This document shows positions 60,165 to 64,000 of a stretch of 64,000 nucleotides of DNA, in pieces. Positions within the stretch are counted from its first letter, which is position 1, and every line of letters starts with the position of its first letter. The translations under genes were made by a program, and so were the position numbers. Source of the stretch: Tubiluchus corallicola (lineage: Eukaryota; Priapulida; Priapulimorpha; Priapulimorphida; Tubiluchidae); contig JAQGDQ010000011.1 in NCBI GenBank assembly GCA_030141605.1, positions 806,066-870,065 on the forward strand, written 5' to 3'. Under the pieces are notes generated by a model. That model worked only from the letters and a program-made list of their open reading frames with translations, searched no databases and was not told the origin of the DNA.

Positions 60165-61096
60165 GTGAATGTATAAACGTGCAATTTGACCTTGTTCTGT
60201 CATTGTTTAATGATTTTTTCTAATCGTTTAGTCTTGCACTTGCATAATGTACAGATGGAAGCGCTCTTGGTGGCAGTTTGAAGAAAATGTTGCAACAGGA
60301 AGTTATTCAAGTTTGCTAAACTATGTAACTAGAATTCACTATAATATAACACGAAATCTAATGAAGAGTGACAGTCCTGAAAAACTCGAAAAGGAAAAGA
60401 GACACCAAAAGGTGGTAGTAACACGTAGTAGCAGTAGTAGGTATTTAAGTTATAATTGGTCAGTGGTTGAAAAATCACTGCTGCAACTTTAACAAATTTT
60501 GTGAAATCGACTGACAGTGAGATGGCTAACAGCGCCGGATTATTTTATTTTTGTATCTAGAATCAAAAGTGTCCCAAGTTATCTCATTAAAAAGGTCGAA
60601 TTGATATACTGTGTATACACTTGTGATAAACAGGGCGGCAAATCAAATCAAATTTATTATCACTACTGAACAACAATTCACATCAATAACTTGTACAGCT
60701 TAATTGATTAACGCATGTTCTAATCACGAGAATTTGAGAATCGCGTTGTTTATGTATGTTTTAGGGGAGGTAAGGCTACGCAGAGGGCAGGTCAAATTCA
60801 AATTTTAGTACGTAGTAACAACTGGTGGTAAAACAAGACAATGACAGTTAACAATGTATAAAAATGATAATGTTAGTAGGTTGGTGAGTTATTCCATTGC
60901 AAATATGCAGTTAGGTGTAACAACTTGAGAATGTAAATTACAAAAATAAATCAAAACATACTGTTTGGATCCATTAATCTAGACTGGCAGAAATAAGTGT
61001 ACAGTATATAGCCTACATATTGTGCGATCTTTATACCGATGCTACTAAAGAGAGAGAGGAATTTCCTCAAGATGAGATATCTATACAACCGAATAG
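60165..61096. other. Convergent intergenic region, first part
   Basis: AT-rich sequence between the KDM3 polyadenylation signal and the hAT-like element. The 81-codon frame at 60247-60492 is not recognised and has no supporting context. The only feature is the possible LINE 3' end at about 60639-60900. Confidence 0.6.
60639..60900 (-). mobile_element. Possible LINE 3' end, minus strand
   Basis: On the minus strand the sequence ends AATAAATTTGATTTGATTTG at about 60640-60658. An AATAAA followed by short TTTGA repeats is a common 3' tail of invertebrate CR1/L2-type LINEs. No reverse-transcriptase frame is visible, so the upstream limit is a guess. Confidence 0.3.
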
Positions 61097-61104
61097 CCTA
61101 AATT

Positions 61105-61775
61105 GGGGGTTCTCAACCTGTGGTTCGCAAATCCCTAGGGGTTCACAAAACAATTTATAGGGGTTTTGATAACTACCAAAATGGTACTGTAATAGTTACA
61201 CATCTTAAATTTGCTAAAGAGAGAGGAAACCGAGGTAAGGCCACCCAATGTAGTCTACAGAAAGAGAAAATAACTGTTGCAGATGTGTGTGCTTGGTTTA
61301 TGACTTCACACTCAAACAACAGATCTAAATGGTTCCTAATTACAGCAATGACTGTTTTTGCATATCTGTGTATAGGCCTACTGATCAGGTTTTGTCTATA
61401 GTGTAGTTTCCGTGTGTGTGTGTTTGTATGGAAATATTCGTCATTGAAGCTGCGATTCAAATTTTCAGTGTTGGGTGTTTGATGATTACAATCAAGTAGC
61501 TTCATCAGCTGATACGTGTAGTTATATAAGCTTAGTTACAGCCATACTGTTTTATAACAGCTCCTTTTTGTTTACATAGGCATGTAACTTTATGACATCA
61601 AAGCTTTAACTTCTGAATAAAGTCATTAAAATTTGAAGCATTTGAAATCCATTGCGATGCCATTGTACATTTAATTAGTCTTAATATAATACTATACAGA
61701 ATTGATTCTCTGTATTGAGTAAATTCCGATGGTCAGATGATACTGGAGTTGTCTAAAAAAGGTTGAAAATCCCGA
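61105..61775. mobile_element. Non-autonomous hAT-like DNA transposon, 671 bp
   Basis: The left end reads GGGGGTTCTCAACCTGTGG, like the hAT-type termini in which a CAG-x-GGTTCTCAACCT sequence is usual. The right end, read in reverse complement, is TCGGGATTTTCAACCT, matching the left end at about 12 of 16 positions. The flanks are CCTAAATT (61097-61104) and TCTAAATG (61776-61783), an 8-bp target-site duplication with 6 of 8 matches, the length typical of hAT elements. No transposase frame is present. Confidence 0.6.
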
Positions 61776-61783
61776 TCTAAATG

Positions 61784-62018
61784 ATTGTGAATGATATTCT
61801 GAATAAATTGCATTTAATAATATTTTACAGAAAACTCCTTTCCATGAAATTATGTATGTATGTGTCCAAATTTTAATTGCCTTAATCTAATAAAAATAAA
61901 TCTAAAATCTTAATACAACTTTGTGCGTTATATGTACCATTACAGCAAAAATGTACTTTCATGATTTCCGATTAAAAATGGTAATAAAATGCGGTAGACC
62001 AGGACAGACATATCCATG
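61784..62018. other. GPN3 3' flank
   Basis: AT-rich sequence after the GPN3 stop codon, which lies at the 62019 end. No canonical AATAAA was found here on the minus strand. Weak ATTAAA variants occur at about 61872 and 61813. Confidence 0.4.
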
Positions 62019-62894
62019 TTAATCGTCATAAGCTTGGTAGGGATTAGCTGAGAAAGGATGCATCCCTGTTTTCCCATTATCATCATCGGTAAAATCTAGA
62101 GGTTCTTTTGGTTCCAGGTTCTCTCCATATTGTATAGCATTATCAATGACAGCCAGTACACTAGCAATGCATTCTTCATCCCTGATGTCCAAAGGCAGAA
62201 AACGAACTAAACCATAATCCTCAATCAATCTACCAATGGCGCTGCTCAGCTTTTTGAATCGATCGCTCCACTGCGCTCGACCTTCCTGCTCGATATCGTA
62301 CTGCAACAGCTCCATGTCGGGGTCTAAAAACTTCTCAATTTTTCTCTGTGTCCGCTTGTCCAAAAGATCCATTTTGCTGAGGACATTGACCTGTGGAATT
62401 TCGAGGTTCACCATGGTGGACAGAGTGACGAGAACTCCAGAAAAGTATTTGGTAGTTTCAATCAGAAACTGCGAGTCAAGAAGGAATACACCACACACAT
62501 AGAAGTTCCAATCTCTCAGAGTTTCAACGAGTTGTTTCATCACCGGCACGTGTGTGTACAACTCAATCTGTCCCGGACAATCGAAAAGAATATAATCGTC
62601 TTCAATGTCACTTATCTCTTCTTTAAGCCAATCAAAATTCCTTGCGAGAAATTCCATACAAAACACAAGGCCGCCGTTTGGTCCAAAGTTCAGTTCCTTG
62701 TCCTCCATGGCATCGTCTAAATGTATGAGGTTTCTAACATCAACAAGAGCACTGTAATCAAACTGTTCTGCAGCGGGATCTAGATTCACGACATGTATCA
62801 TTCGTTTGATAGCCTCACCATGCTTTTGTACAACATTGCAATACGTGGATTTTCCAGACCCGGCCGGTCCCATAACTAGCTGCGCGTAACGCAT
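62019..62894 (-). CDS. GPN3: GPN-loop GTPase 3, single exon
   Basis: Complete 291-residue protein; human GPN3 is about 284. GPN3 works with GPN1 in assembly and nuclear import of RNA polymerase II. Visible motifs: P-loop GPAGSGKS at 9-16, the family-defining Gly-Pro-Asn loop at 71-73 (NFGPNGG), the G3 motif [11 protein letters not shown] at 105-115, and the G4 motif SKMD at 173-176. The acidic tail ends NPYQAYDD. The ATG has A at -3, and the start fits the family N-terminus (MRYAQLV). No intron interrupts the frame, which is unusual beside a gene with huge introns. It is convergent with KDM3, with 3.2 kb between stop codons. A retrocopy is possible, but the frame is fully intact and all motifs are present, so it is probably functional. 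Confidence 0.96.
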   Translation of the reverse strand: MRYAQLVMGPAGSGKSTYCNVVQKHGEAIKRMIHVVNLDPAAEQFDYSALVDVRNLIHLDDAMEDKELNFGPNGGLVFCMEFLARNFDWLKEEISDIEDDYILFDCPGQIELYTHVPVMKQLVETLRDWNFYVCGVFLLDSQFLIETTKYFSGVLVTLSTMVNLEIPQVNVLSKMDLLDKRTQRKIEKFLDPDMELLQYDIEQEGRAQWSDRFKKLSSAIGRLIEDYGLVRFLPLDIRDEECIASVLAVIDNAIQYGENLEPKEPLDFTDDDNGKTGMHPFSANPYQAYDD

Positions 62895-64000
62895 TTTATC
62901 ACAGTTTCAAATTCGCACAAAAGTCCAGACTATCCGGGGTGACTTGAACAGTTGTTTAAAACAATGCCTCTTTTCCAGAGATACCTGTAAATGAAGACGT
63001 CCTTTCACTATTCAGTTGTGCAAAATTACAGCTACACCGTACTTTGGAAAACAGTTTAGTGTAAAACAGTCCAATTACTAAAAAGTAAATCATTTTTGGC
63101 TTTTAAAGGTAAACCGTTAGTATTCTCCGTGAATGGTTTATCAAGTTATATCTTGTAATAGGTTGTACAATTATTAGTTATTAATTATACTGTAAGCAGT
63201 ATACTATAAAAGCCAATGAGTACATGTATTACTAAATGAAATTTTTGAAAAAACAGCAAGGCAAGATAGATCTTTAGCCATTACTGCCTCCTAGTGAACA
63301 GTAACTGAAGCAAGTTGCAATAATCAAATCTACACTGACGCAACAGTTACTGTACTATTACATATGCAAATTTCAAGAATTGGCAACATCAAGTATGAAT
63401 CAGTAAAGCAAATTTTTTTTACTAAAACCAGTGAAACAGATATTGTAACAGTAGATCTACTTCAAACCAAAATCACTGACATGTACGCATTGATTAGATA
63501 CTATTAAATAGGTCATAAAAATTAACTGAACCAGTATTTATTCACAAAAAAGGGTTTACAACATTTGTGTTGGTGCTGTGCTGATTTATGACTACTACAG
63601 CAAACTGGTATAGCTGAGAGGGTGACCTACCTTAGAACAGTTTATTAGGATAAAGCATGCCTTTCCTAAGTAAAATGAAATCGTAGAGTAATTTCCACAG
63701 CATTAGTATCATCTACATAACATTTACATTGCACAACGGAAATACCTCAACACTCATCAAGGAAAAACATTTGATAATGTTTAAAAGTTTTTCGTGAAAA
63801 TGACCATCATAACACAGATTCTTCAATATATAGGCTAGCAGCAACAACAAATGTTCTGCTCTTCGATTTTTTCAGAACAAATAAGGTCAATACACATATT
63901 TATATATTTTACAATACATATAAGCCACATCAAATTGTTCCATAGAAACAATGTATTAAGGCTACATTAAATATTACCGGTCTTATATATCTTTCAGTTT
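62895..64000 (-). promoter_or_regulatory. Upstream region of GPN3 (5' UTR and promoter not resolved)
   Basis: No coding frame is recognised in these 1.1 kb. On the minus strand a TTTACAG/GTATCT sequence at about 62983-62990 could be the acceptor of a 5' UTR intron that ends roughly 90 bases before the ATG, which would make GPN3 intronless only in its coding part. No convincing TATA box or CpG-rich core promoter was seen. Confidence 0.3.

Noticed and set aside
60247-60492. 81-codon plus frame after the KDM3 polyadenylation site
   Set aside because: No recognisable family, no flanking promoter or splice context, and a length expected by chance.
1-64000. CRISPR arrays, rRNA genes, riboswitches, bacterial operons or an intact retrovirus
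   Set aside because: Nothing resembling these was seen. The window is ordinary animal nuclear sequence.

Overview
The window is animal nuclear DNA: AT-rich, with GT-AG introns and dispersed fragments of transposable elements. No bacterial, organellar or intact viral gene was seen. It carries most of one large gene and one small gene in tail-to-tail orientation. Both proteins are typical of metazoans. The low GC content, the long early introns and a KDM3 protein mixing features of the vertebrate paralogues KDM3A/B and JMJD1C suggest an invertebrate with a single KDM3 gene. The phylum cannot be fixed from sequence alone.

Positions 59-58774 (+) hold 23 coding exons of a KDM3/JMJD1-family histone H3K9 demethylase. 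The 5' end lies left of the window, and the stop codon is at 58772-58774. The joined exons encode about 2,497 residues (numbered here from the first exon seen): an N-terminal conserved region (1-218), a very long disordered and low-complexity middle (219-1660) with a charged Arg/Glu helix, Gln-rich tract, sumoylation-type motifs and AT-hook-like motifs, a KDM3-type Cys-rich zinc finger (about 1696-1870), an LxxLL motif (2020-2024) and a C-terminal JmjC domain (about 2155-2490) with an intact His-x-Glu...His iron triad. Exon 2 (18301-18417) has no ATG of its own. It was found by its splice sites, its phase and its protein fit, and it splits what looks like one 41-kb intron into introns of 18.1 and 23.2 kb.

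Those two introns (215-18300 and 18418-41642) fill 65% of the window. I found no convincing nested gene in them. They contain a LINE 3' remnant just before exon 2, one copy of a repeat whose second copy lies in intron 10, short tandem duplications, a tRNA-SINE-like box, CpG-dense patches and motif clusters that could be enhancers or alternative promoters. From 41643 to 58774 exons are dense.

The KDM3 3' UTR runs to a polyadenylation signal near 60159 and has three Pumilio-type motifs. The convergent intergenic stretch (60165-62018) contains a probable LINE 3' end and a 671-bp non-autonomous hAT-like element. GPN3, a GPN-loop GTPase involved in RNA polymerase II assembly and nuclear import, is an intact single-exon gene on the minus strand (62019-62894). 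The last 1.1 kb is its upstream region.

I did not find a new multi-gene system. The points most worth checking are the hidden exon 2, alternative splicing in front of the zinc finger, the catalytic-site details, the intronless GPN3, the repeat families and the CpG-dense intronic patches.
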